A stretch of 64,000 nt of DNA from Geminocystis sp050753365. Its GTDB lineage: Bacteria > Cyanobacteriota > Cyanobacteriia > Cyanobacteriales > Cyanobacteriaceae. The position numbers and the translations under genes are program-made. The number at the start of each line of letters is the position of its first letter. Position 1 is the first letter of the stretch. Positions 34,463 through 42,003 of the stretch are shown in pieces. The DNA lies in the NCBI RefSeq assembly GCF_050753365.1, contig NZ_JBLZFY010000001.1, forward strand, positions 1 through 64,000. The letters are read 5' to 3'. The notes beneath the pieces are model-generated. The model was not told the origin of the DNA and searched no databases. It saw only the letters and a program-made list of their open reading frames with translations.

Positions 34463-36871
34463 ATGGTTCAAGCAATCACTAAACCTGTGACAGAGACTCT
34501 GTCAACAGAAGAACTGCAAAAAATTCACGCCTATTGGCGCGCTTGTAATTATTTAGCAGTAGGGATGATTTATCTACAGGACAATCCCTTACTCAAAGAG
34601 CATTTAAAACCAGAACACGTTAAAAATCGTCTCTTAGGACATTGGGGATCGAGTCCGGGGTTAAGTTTTGTTTATGTACATCTCAATCGCCTGATTAATA
34701 AATACGATCTGAATATGATCTATTTAGCAGGACCTGGCCATGGTGCGCCCGGTATTTTAGGACCTGTATATTTAGAAGGTACTTATTCCGAAATCTACCC
34801 CGATAAAAGCCTTGATGAAGAAGGAATGCGTAGATTTTTTAAACAATTTTCGTTCCCTGGGCATATCGGCAGTCACGTCACCCCTGAAACCCCCGGTTCA
34901 ATCCACGAAGGAGGGGAGTTAGGTTATAGCTTATCCCATGCCTACGGTTCAATTTTAGATAATCCTGATCTGATTTCTGTGGTAATGGTGGGAGATGGTG
35001 AGTCGGAAACTGGTCCTTTGGCAACTTCTTGGCATTCTAACAAGTTTATTAATCCTATTCGTGATGGTGCGGTATTACCTATTTTGCACTTAAACGGTTA
35101 TAAAATTGCTAACCCTACCATTCTTTCTCGTATTTCCCATGAGGAATTAGAAGCTCTTTTCATCGGTTACGGTTATAAACCTTATTTTGTGGAAGGATCA
35201 GACCCCGAAGAAATGCACCAGAAAATGGCTGTCACCCTTGAGGAGTGCGTCAGCAAAATTAGGGCGATTCAGATGGAAGCGCGTGAAAGTGGCGTTCCTA
35301 AGCGTCCTCGTTGGCCTATGATAGTATTTCGTTCTCCTAAAGGTTGGACTGGTCCAAAAGATGTGGACGGCAAGAAAATGGAAGGTTTTTGGCGATCGCA
35401 CCAAGTACCCATGGGAGAAATGCACAGTAATCCCGAACATCTAAGACTTTTAGAAGAATGGATGAAAAGCTATAAACCTGAAGAATTATTCGACGAAAAT
35501 GGTCGTTTAATCCCTGAATTACAGGCATTAGCACCGAAAGGCGATCGACGTATGAGTTCTAACCCTATTACTAATGGTGGTTTACTCAGAAAAGATTTAA
35601 ACTTGCCTGATTTTCGTGATGCTAAATATGCCGTAGAAATTCCCTCCCCGGGTACAGTGGAAGTGGAAAACACCAAAGTTATGGGTATCTTTTTGCGGGA
35701 TGTGATGGCGAAAAACATGACCAGTTTCCGAGTATTTGGTCCTGATGAAACCGCCTCGAATCGTTTGAATCCCATTTACGAAGTATCCAAAAAAGTTTGG
35801 ATGGCGGACTATTTACCCGAAGATGCAGACGGTGGCGAATTGTCCCCTGATGGTAGGGTAATGGAAATGTTGAGCGAACATACCCTCGAAGGATGGTTAG
35901 AAACCTATCTTTTAACGGGCAGACATGGCTTATTTCATACCTACGAAGCCTTTGCCCATGTTATCGATTCCATGTTTAACCAACACGCTAAATGGTTAGA
36001 TATTTGTAAAAATCATGTACCTTGGCGTGCGCCCGTTTCCTCTTTAAACATTCTTTTGTCTTCTACCGTATGGAGACAAGATCACAATGGTTTTTCCCAC
36101 CAAGATCCGGGTTTTGTGGATTTAGTGACCAATAAAAGTGCAGATGTAACCCGTGTTTATTTTCCCCCTGATGCTAACTGCTTATTGAGTGTGATTGATC
36201 ACTGTTTACGCAGTAAGGATTATGTTAACGTCATTGTGGCAGACAAACAAAAACACTTGCAGTACCTAAATATTGATGAAGCCGTCAAACACTGTACGAA
36301 AGGTGTTGGTATTTGGGATTGGGCTAGTAATGATGATCAGGGCGTTTCTCCTGACGAACCCGATGTAATTATGGCTTGTTGCGGTGATGTGCCTACTAAA
36401 GAATCTTTAGCGGCAACTCAGATTTTACGCCGTGAATGTCCTGAGTTGAAAGTACGTTTTATCAACGTGGTGGATATTTTCAAGTTACAAGACGACACTG
36501 AACATCCTCACGGTTTATCCCGTCGTGACTTTACTACTTTATTCACTGAAGATAAACCGATTATTTTCAATTTCCACGGCTATCCTTGGTTAATTCACAA
36601 ACTCGCTTATCGTCATATTAACAACGATCGACTCCATGTCAGAGGTTATAAAGAGGAAGGTAATATTAACACTCCCCTTGAATTAGCTATCAAAAATCAG
36701 ATCGATCGATTTAACCTTGTAATTGACGTGATCGATCGAGTTCCCAAACTTGGTTCTCGTGCGGCATACTTAAAAGAACGCATGAAAAACGAGATCATCG
36801 ATAACTTAAACTACGCCCATACCCACGGTATCGATAAACCAGAAATGAATAACTGGAAATGGGAAGGGTAA
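34463..36871 (+). CDS. xfp: Phosphoketolase (xylulose 5-phosphate/fructose 6-phosphate)
   Basis: 802 residues, full length. Thiamine diphosphate enzyme: LGHWGSSPGLSFVYVHLNR near the start, GPGHGAPG, and the cofactor-binding GDGESETGPLATSW. It splits xylulose 5-phosphate (and often fructose 6-phosphate) to acetyl phosphate plus glyceraldehyde 3-phosphate or erythrose 4-phosphate, bypassing pyruvate. It is next to, and convergent with, transaldolase, another enzyme of sugar phosphate interconversion. Confidence 0.95.
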   Translation: MVQAITKPVTETLSTEELQKIHAYWRACNYLAVGMIYLQDNPLLKEHLKPEHVKNRLLGHWGSSPGLSFVYVHLNRLINKYDLNMIYLAGPGHGAPGILGPVYLEGTYSEIYPDKSLDEEGMRRFFKQFSFPGHIGSHVTPETPGSIHEGGELGYSLSHAYGSILDNPDLISVVMVGDGESETGPLATSWHSNKFINPIRDGAVLPILHLNGYKIANPTILSRISHEELEALFIGYGYKPYFVEGSDPEEMHQKMAVTLEECVSKIRAIQMEARESGVPKRPRWPMIVFRSPKGWTGPKDVDGKKMEGFWRSHQVPMGEMHSNPEHLRLLEEWMKSYKPEELFDENGRLIPELQALAPKGDRRMSSNPITNGGLLRKDLNLPDFRDAKYAVEIPSPGTVEVENTKVMGIFLRDVMAKNMTSFRVFGPDETASNRLNPIYEVSKKVWMADYLPEDADGGELSPDGRVMEMLSEHTLEGWLETYLLTGRHGLFHTYEAFAHVIDSMFNQHAKWLDICKNHVPWRAPVSSLNILLSSTVWRQDHNGFSHQDPGFVDLVTNKSADVTRVYFPPDANCLLSVIDHCLRSKDYVNVIVADKQKHLQYLNIDEAVKHCTKGVGIWDWASNDDQGVSPDEPDVIMACCGDVPTKESLAATQILRRECPELKVRFINVVDIFKLQDDTEHPHGLSRRDFTTLFTEDKPIIFNFHGYPWLIHKLAYRHINNDRLHVRGYKEEGNINTPLELAIKNQIDRFNLVIDVIDRVPKLGSRAAYLKERMKNEIIDNLNYAHTHGIDKPEMNNWKWEG

Positions 36872-37176
36872 TTAATGAGGAATGAGGAATTAGGAATGAG
36901 GACTTAAGAAGTAAGAATAGTTTTAGTCATTAGACTTCTCCAGAAATTATTATTTTATCACCGTAGAACAGGCATCTTGCCTGTATTTTTGAAAATGTCT
37001 ATTCATCCATAACCCACAATGTAATAAATTACATTGCTAACAGCTAACGTCTGCTAAAGCGACTCTATTCACTATGGTTATCGAGGGTAGTCGAGATTTG
37101 TATTGAGCGTAGTCGAAATATGCACTATTCCCTTTTCCCTTTTCCCTCTCTTCATCAAAATACTATGAGACAACTT
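36872..37176. other. Intergenic stretch with repeats, xfp/tal convergent
   Basis: About 305 bases between two convergent genes. It holds the ACAGGCATCTTGCCTGT palindrome (36959-36990) and, at 37146-37180, a reversed copy of the MITE end core (ATCAAAATACTATGAGACAA). No gene is seen. Confidence 0.5.
36959..36990. repeat. Dispersed ACAGGCATCTTGCCTGT palindrome
   Basis: ACAGGC / GCCTGT around ATCTT, preceded by CACCGTAGA and followed by ATTTTTG; same family as 25641 and 38571. On the + strand it could also act as the xfp terminator. Confidence 0.6.
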
Positions 37177-38352
37177 CTAAGTCGCTTGTGCTAAATACAC
37201 GATCGCACCTAAACCAGAAGCCATTTCTTCAGGAGTAATTTTGCCATCATGGTTAATATCTAAAGCATCAAACACCGCATCAGCACCAGCCCATTCTTCA
37301 CGGGAGATAAAACCATCTCCGTCTAAATCATAGACATGGAAAATATCACTAACGGCATGGGCTAAAGATTTATCTCCTTCTAATCTTTTTAAGCGATTTG
37401 CCAAAAGTTGCTCAAGGGTTTCTAAGGCTTTTGTAAATCCGATAATACCTTCCTCTAGTTTTTCCGATGCCATAGCGTCTTCTGAGTGCATTTTGTCAAA
37501 AGTAGTCTTATCGACTGTTATCTGCTCAATATCGAGCTTTAATGCTGTCTCAGGGCATAATTTACGGATTAATTCCCCCTCTGTATTACTTAATTGTTCT
37601 AATAATTTAGGGGAGATAGTCAACAAATCACATCCCGTTAGCTCAATAATTTCGCCAATGTTGCGGAAACTTGCACCCATGACTTCGGTTTTATAGCCGA
37701 ATTTTTTATAGTAATTATAAATTTGAGTTACGGATTGCACCCCCGGATCATCTGCTCCTATATAATCTTTACCAGTGGTTTTCTTATACCAGTCGAGGAT
37801 TCTACCCACAAAAGGAGAAATAAGAGTCACTCCTGCTTCGGCACAGGCTACGGCTTGATGAAAACCGAATAGTAAAGTTAAATTACAGTGGATGCCTTCT
37901 TTTTCCAGTATCTCGGCGGCTTTGATACCTTCCCATGTAGAGGCAATTTTAATTAAAATCCGCTCTCGATTAATCCCTGCTTTTTCATATTGAGAGATTA
38001 AATAATGGGCTTTTTCGATCGTACCTTGGGTATCATAGGATAAACGAGCATCAACTTCCGTAGAAACCCTACCCGGTACAATATTTAAGATTTGTTTACC
38101 AAAGGCAACCGCTAACCAATCAATCGCCAGTTTTATCACTGTATCAATATCAGCATCTTCCCCTAACTCCTGTCGAGCTAATTTTAAAGTATCATCGACA
38201 ATGCCTTGATATTCGGGCATTTGTGCCGCCGCCGTGATGAGTGAGGGATTAGTTGTGGTATCTCTAGGAGTAAAATTTTCAATGGCTTGAATTTCGCCTG
38301 TATCTGCCACCACGATCGTGTATTGTTTTAATTGTTCTAATAAATTAGTCAT
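37177..38352 (-). CDS. tal: Transaldolase with C-terminal EF-hand pair
   Basis: 391 residues from the ATG at 38352; the longer open frame upstream lacks transaldolase similarity. The catalytic domain has TTNPSLI, LIKIASTWEG (Schiff-base Lys in IKIAST), NLTLLFGFHQA and GASFRN. The last 60 residues hold two EF-hand loops, DLDGDGFISREEW and DINHDGKITPEEM, with regular acidic ligands. Transaldolase moves a dihydroxyacetone unit between sugar phosphates in the pentose phosphate pathway. Cyanobacterial transaldolases of this length carry this fusion, suggesting calcium-sensitive behaviour, which is unproven. Confidence 0.93.
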   Translation of the reverse strand: MTNLLEQLKQYTIVVADTGEIQAIENFTPRDTTTNPSLITAAAQMPEYQGIVDDTLKLARQELGEDADIDTVIKLAIDWLAVAFGKQILNIVPGRVSTEVDARLSYDTQGTIEKAHYLISQYEKAGINRERILIKIASTWEGIKAAEILEKEGIHCNLTLLFGFHQAVACAEAGVTLISPFVGRILDWYKKTTGKDYIGADDPGVQSVTQIYNYYKKFGYKTEVMGASFRNIGEIIELTGCDLLTISPKLLEQLSNTEGELIRKLCPETALKLDIEQITVDKTTFDKMHSEDAMASEKLEEGIIGFTKALETLEQLLANRLKRLEGDKSLAHAVSDIFHVYDLDGDGFISREEWAGADAVFDALDINHDGKITPEEMASGLGAIVYLAQAT

Positions 38353-38670
38353 ATTTTTATTTGATTCAGAAAGTTTCAATATGTTGTCAAGACTTAAAAG
38401 AATCACCTTGATTTTTCTGTTTTTAATCCTCGTAAATATTGTGACAACATTTATTATGCACCTTGACAAGTCTTTATCTTCAATGATAATCACAAACAAT
38501 AAAAATATAAGTTAAGTTTCATTAATGCTAAAATGTTGATCAGACATTTCCCAAAAATATAGGCAATGTTTAACAATACAGGTAAGATGCCTGTTTCACG
38601 GTTTTAAAAAAAAATCTATCAATTAAATTATCTGAGTTTTCAATTAATTCTTAATTTTTAATTCTCAAAA
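38353..38670. other. Intergenic stretch upstream of transaldolase
   Basis: About 318 bases between divergent genes. It contains the transaldolase promoter region and the palindrome ACAGGTAAGATGCCTGT at about 38578-38594. Short open frames running through it look non-coding. Confidence 0.4.
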
Positions 38671-39054
38671 ATGCTAGATAAATTACCACCTCTTAATAAC
38701 GAAACAATTTGGCAAATTATCGAAGAAAAATTAGATGATGAAATTGCTAATCAATTAGTTTGGTATTATTTAGGTTATCGTTATGATTCTACTACTCAAA
38801 CATGGGATAATTCTCAAGTAGAAACATCATGGCGTGAAGAATATCCAACCCCTCCAGATTTTATCGCTAATCGTCCTCCTACTGTCAAATTAACTCGCTC
38901 TATTCCTCCTGAAAATAAACAACTTTTAAAGGAAGAATTAGGGTTTAAAGGTTATAAAATAGGGGAGTTTACTCCTCGTCATACCCGTAGGGCTACGATC
39001 GCAAATTGGCTATTAAGTTATCGAAAATTAATGACTAATAATAGAAATGTTTGA
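38671..39054 (+). CDS. DUF1823 family protein
   Basis: 127 residues with the family features LNNETIWQII, LVWYYLGYRYD, WREEYPTPPDFIANRPP and LGFKGYKIGEFTPRHTRRATIANWLL. This family is confined to cyanobacteria and plastids; the function is not known. Soluble and basic at the C-terminus. Confidence 0.8.
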   Translation: MLDKLPPLNNETIWQIIEEKLDDEIANQLVWYYLGYRYDSTTQTWDNSQVETSWREEYPTPPDFIANRPPTVKLTRSIPPENKQLLKEELGFKGYKIGEFTPRHTRRATIANWLLSYRKLMTNNRNV

Positions 39055-39076
39055 GAATGAAAAAGCACCGATTTAG

Positions 39077-39119
39077 TAGGTTGGGTTAGCGATAGCGTAA
39101 CCCAAAGAAATGGGTTATT
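39077..39119. repeat. GGTTGGGTTAGCGATAGCGTAACCCA repeat
   Basis: Well-known type of cyanobacterial palindromic intergenic repeat: GGGTTAGCG / CGTAACCC around ATAG. It lies between DUF1823 and the HIT gene. Confidence 0.6.
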
Positions 39120-39187
39120 TCTTATAGTCCATGAAAATTTATCATCTTCTCCATTATTATATTAATCATCCCATCCTTAAATAACTT

Positions 39188-39529
39188 ATGAGTGAAACTA
39201 TTTTTAGTAAAATTATTCGCAAAGAAATACCCGCAAACATCGTCTATGAAGATGATTTATGTTTAGCATTTAAAGACATTAACCCTCAAGCGCCCACTCA
39301 CATTCTGGTTATCCCGAAAAAGCCCCTTGAAAGAATTGATAGTGCGCAAATGGAAGATCAAGCCTTATTAGGACATTTGCTCTTAACTGTTAAAAAAGTA
39401 GCTCAAGAAGCGAATTTAACTAACGGTTATCGAGTCGTTATTAACAATGGTAACGATGGAGGGCAAACAGTGGATCATTTACACTTACATATTTTAGGCG
39501 ATCGATCGATGCAATGGCCTCCCGGTTAA
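39188..39529 (+). CDS. HIT family hydrolase (HinT-like)
   Basis: 113 residues with SKIIRKEIPANIVYEDD, AFKDINPQAPTHILVIPK and the histidine triad DHLHLHILG. HinT-type enzymes hydrolyse nucleoside phosphoramidates such as AMP-lysine. The gene is followed on the same strand by the TPR protein. Confidence 0.92.
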   Translation: MSETIFSKIIRKEIPANIVYEDDLCLAFKDINPQAPTHILVIPKKPLERIDSAQMEDQALLGHLLLTVKKVAQEANLTNGYRVVINNGNDGGQTVDHLHLHILGDRSMQWPPG

Positions 39530-39582
39530 TCAAATTATCATCCATCACCAGTAATATATATTCTTATTTAACAAAATCTTTT

Positions 39583-40395
39583 ATGATTAAAACTCTTATC
39601 ATCGCTCTTGTTTGTCTTTTTTGCCTATTTCAAAATCCTCTCCTTGCAGAAGATAACGTCAATATTACCATTACAGAAGAACAACTACAACAAGGGGAAA
39701 ATATCGCACGAGAAGCCATTTTAGCCACAGAAAATGGTGATTTTCCTCAAGCAGAAATCTATTGGACTCAATTAGTTGAGCAATTTCCCACCAATCCTGC
39801 CGTGTGGAGTAATCGAGGAAATGCTAGGGTAAGCCAAAATAAACTCAAAGAGGCGATCGAAGACTATAATCAGTCTATCACACTAGCTCCCGATGCTCCC
39901 GATCCTTACCTGAATCGTGGGACAGCTTACGAAGGGTTAAAACAATATCACAGTGCGATCAAAGACTATCAAAAAGTATTAGAATTAGACCCAGAAGATG
40001 CCATGGCGTATAATAACTTGGGCAATGCTAACGCAGGATTAGAAAACTGGGAAACTGCCCTAGAATACTACCATAAAGCCTTTGATTTAGCTCCTAATTT
40101 TGCCTTTGCCAGTGCCAATGAATCCTTAGTATTGTATCAACTAGGCAAAAAAGATCAAGCCTTAACTAAAATGCGTAACCTTGTGCGCAAATATCCCATG
40201 TTTGCCGATATGAGAGCGGCATTAACCGCAGTATTATGGGAAAAAGGAAAACAAGGGGAAGCAGAAAGTAACTGGGTTGCGGCGATCGGTATTGATACCC
40301 GTTATAAAGATTTAGACTGGCTAAAAACCGTGAGACGTTGGCCTCCCAATATGGTTGTAGCCTTAGATAAGTTTCTAAATCTTGAGAGCAACTAA
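39583..40395 (+). CDS. Exported TPR-repeat protein
   Basis: 270 residues from the ATG at 39583; upstream in-frame codons overlap the HIT gene and precede the obvious signal peptide (MIKTLIIALVCLFCLF...LLAED). The mature part contains four to five TPR units (NPAVWSNRGNARV, APDPYLNRGTAYEG, DAMAYNNLGNANA, NFAFASANESLVLY). TPR arrays act as protein-binding scaffolds, here probably at the thylakoid lumen or periplasm. It is the last chromosomal protein gene before the transposon target tRNA. Confidence 0.8.
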   Translation: MIKTLIIALVCLFCLFQNPLLAEDNVNITITEEQLQQGENIAREAILATENGDFPQAEIYWTQLVEQFPTNPAVWSNRGNARVSQNKLKEAIEDYNQSITLAPDAPDPYLNRGTAYEGLKQYHSAIKDYQKVLELDPEDAMAYNNLGNANAGLENWETALEYYHKAFDLAPNFAFASANESLVLYQLGKKDQALTKMRNLVRKYPMFADMRAALTAVLWEKGKQGEAESNWVAAIGIDTRYKDLDWLKTVRRWPPNMVVALDKFLNLESN

Positions 40396-40469
40396 CAGAT
40401 GAAATGTAGGGGTTTAATACATTAAACCCACCCTTATCAAAATATTTAGCAAAATGGGATTAAAAGATA

Positions 40470-40498
40470 TTGAAAAATTTTAAAAGATATTGTATAAT
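40470..40498 (+). promoter_or_regulatory. Promoter of the tRNA gene
   Basis: TTGAAA at 40470-40475 and TATAAT at 40493-40498 with a 17-base spacer, a near-consensus sigma70-type promoter 19 bases ahead of the tRNA 5' end. Confidence 0.75.
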
Positions 40499-40517
40499 GG
40501 TAAACCGTTAAGCAAAA

Positions 40518-40591
40518 GGCTTGGTAGCTCAGTTGGTTAGAGCAGGGGACTCATAAGCCCAAGGTCGGCGGTTCAAATCCGCCCCGAGCCA
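40518..40591 (+). tRNA. tRNA with CAT anticodon (Met or Ile2)
   Basis: 74-base cloverleaf: acceptor GGCTTGG / CCGAGCC with discriminator A, D-arm GCTC / GAGC, T-arm GGCGG TTCAAAT CCGCC, anticodon loop CTCATAA with CAT. CCA is not encoded. The anticodon stem has only three G-C pairs, with A.G and G.A mismatches at its ends. The CAT anticodon fits elongator Met or lysidine-modified Ile; the sequence alone does not separate them. The anticodon arm is the homing target of the adjacent CAST, and the gene remains intact. Confidence 0.9.
40535..40555 (+). other. CAST homing target: PAM plus protospacer in tRNA
   Basis: GGTT at 40535-40538 fits the NGTN-type PAM known for Cas12k. The next 17 bases (40539-40555, AGAGCAGGGGACTCATA) match the delocalised spacer at 16 of 17 positions. 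The transposon end begins 57 bases after the PAM, in the range of known V-K insertions (about 50-66). Confidence 0.85.
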
Positions 40592-40595
40592 TTGT

Positions 40596-40710
40596 TGTAC
40601 AGTGCCAAATTAATTGTCATCGGTGACAAATTAATGTCGTTGTGCCAAATTAAGTGCCGTGATGACAAATTCTTGTCGTTGAGGTAGCAGTGACAAATTA
40701 GTGTCGTTAA
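40596..40710. repeat. Transposon end, tRNA/CRISPR side (LE type)
   Basis: Starts TGTACAGTGCCAAATTAATT and contains about five spaced TnsB-binding-like units of the form TGACAAATTAATGTCGTTG (near 40603, 40624, 40642, 40663 and 40690). The order and spelling resemble the LE of known V-K transposons. Confidence 0.85.
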
Positions 40711-40726
40711 AATAATCGTCATAAAA

Positions 40727-40780
40727 TATGAGTACCCTGCTCTCTTTCAATCTATCCTAGGTTTATTATACTGTATGGAT
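40727..40780 (-). ncRNA. Delocalised homing crRNA
   Basis: On the - strand a degenerate repeat ends CCTAGGATAGATTGAAAG (40761-40744), keeping the last nine bases (GATTGAAAG) of the array repeat, and is followed by spacer AGAGCAGGGTACTCATA (40743-40727). That spacer matches the tRNA with one mismatch at base 10, and similarity stops after 17 bases, the short length known for V-K homing spacers. The 5' half of the repeat is not recognisable. Confidence 0.82.
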
Positions 40781-40838
40781 TTATTTTGATTCGATCGATC
40801 ATTGATTTTTTGTTTTACCCTATTCGATCGTAACCAAT

Positions 40839-41457
40839 CTTTGCAATCAATGACATGGACAAAAAATAATTGAAATACGATTCCTTCGACTTCTTTGGAA
40901 GCAGCTTAGTACACTTTCAATCAACCCCAGAGGGAAACATTGATTGAAACCCCTTGAATAAATCTCATAATCTCGATCAATAATAGGCTTTCAATCAACC
41001 CCAGAGGGAAACATTGATTGAAACAATAAAAATCCTGTAATGAAAGGGGGTTTTCTTGCTTTCAATCAACCCCAGAGGGAAACATTGATTGAAACTTTCC
41101 ACCCTCATTTTTTTCGATCGCCATGATATCTTTCAATCAACCCCAGAGGGAAACATTGATTGAAACGCCTATGAACTAATTGATCAGATTTTTAAGGATA
41201 CTTTCAATCAACCCCAGAGGGAAACATTGATTGAAACAACATTAAGTGGAATGTAGAGATCATTATTAGAATCTTTCAATCAACCCCAGAGGGAAACATT
41301 GATTGAAACGGTAGCCACTAGGTTCGAGTGATGTTCAAATACTCACTTTCAATCAACCCCAGAGGGAAACATTGATTGAAACTGGCATTAGTCGTTTAAT
41401 AGATTGTTTAACTTTTCGACCTTTCAATCAACCCCAGAGGGAAACATTGATTGAAAC
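40839..41457 (-). CRISPR. V-K CRISPR array, 8 perfect repeats plus 1 degenerate
   Basis: Eight identical 37-base repeats start at 40914, 40988, 41059, 41130, 41201, 41273, 41346 and 41421. Spacers are 34-38 bases. Read on the - strand, the transcribed direction, the repeat begins GTTTCAATCAATG and ends GGGGTTGATTGAAAG, like other Cas12k repeats. A ninth, degenerate copy (40839-40876) keeps CTTT.CAATCAA and ATTGAAA and closes a 37-base spacer. Direction is set by the GAAAG 3' end and by the tracrRNA lying upstream on the same strand. Repeat ends are mutually complementary over 10 bases. Confidence 0.95.
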
Positions 41458-41659
41458 CCCTATGGTTCAGAAGCCTTATCATATAAGGAATTGAATGCCT
41501 ATTTGCGGAAGGCTCTGGGTAAAAGTTCATTTCAGCCAAGACACGATGATTTTGGACTGAAAAGAAAATCCCAAAAGACTTGATATACATAGCTTCTATC
41601 GTTCGCGTAAGGGTCAACTTTAAATTTCCCATCAAGACCGAAAAATAATACAGTCTCAA

Positions 41660-41878
41660 GGATAGATTCCTCCTTGATCGGAGGTGGTTCAGTGCCATCA
41701 CTATAGTACGTCTATCCCCTTTTTGCTGGGAGCACACCTTATTCCTTACGCAAGGTAAGCAGCATCAGGGTGGACAGTCACCAGGGTCAGAAAGCACATC
41801 TGTTATGATACAGATAAACTAACCCGAATTTAACACAGCACAAAGGTCGAAACATGAACTGCGGTGCTATTATTTATT
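41660..41878 (-). ncRNA. tracrRNA of the V-K CAST
   Basis: Lies between cas12k and the array on the same strand. It shares with the ShCAST tracrRNA, in order: AATAGC.CCGCA.TTCATG, GGGTTAGTTT, CTGTAT...ACAG, TGCTTTCTGACCCTGGT, CACCCTGATGCTGCT, GCTCCCAGCAA, CACTGAA.CACC, and a final GATCAAGGAGGAA. The internal CTTTC can pair with the GAAAG of the repeat. The 3' anti-repeat AATCTATCC (41668-41660) can pair with the repeat region before GAAAG. Ends are placed by this similarity and are accurate to perhaps 10 bases. Confidence 0.85.
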
Positions 41879-41890
41879 AATTAAGCTAGG

Positions 41891-41911
41891 CCGCATTTAA
41901 TCTGCGGTTTT
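41891..41911 (+). terminator. Hairpin with T-run on the + strand
   Basis: CCGCA / TGCGG with loop TTTAATC followed by TTTTAA on the + strand, between the tracrRNA start and cas12k. It could stop antisense transcription from the transposon end into cas12k; on the - strand it lacks the T-run. Confidence 0.35.
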
Positions 41912-42003
41912 AACGTCTAAACCTCTTGCCATCTCTAGTCTATAGTTGTAAAGAAAATGCGTTTTAGCTTATCTATTTAGTTGTCAAGGTTCAATAATTC
42001 AAT

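Noticed and set aside
41408..41737. 109-codon open frame on the - strand
   Set aside because: It runs through tracrRNA, leader and a CRISPR repeat.
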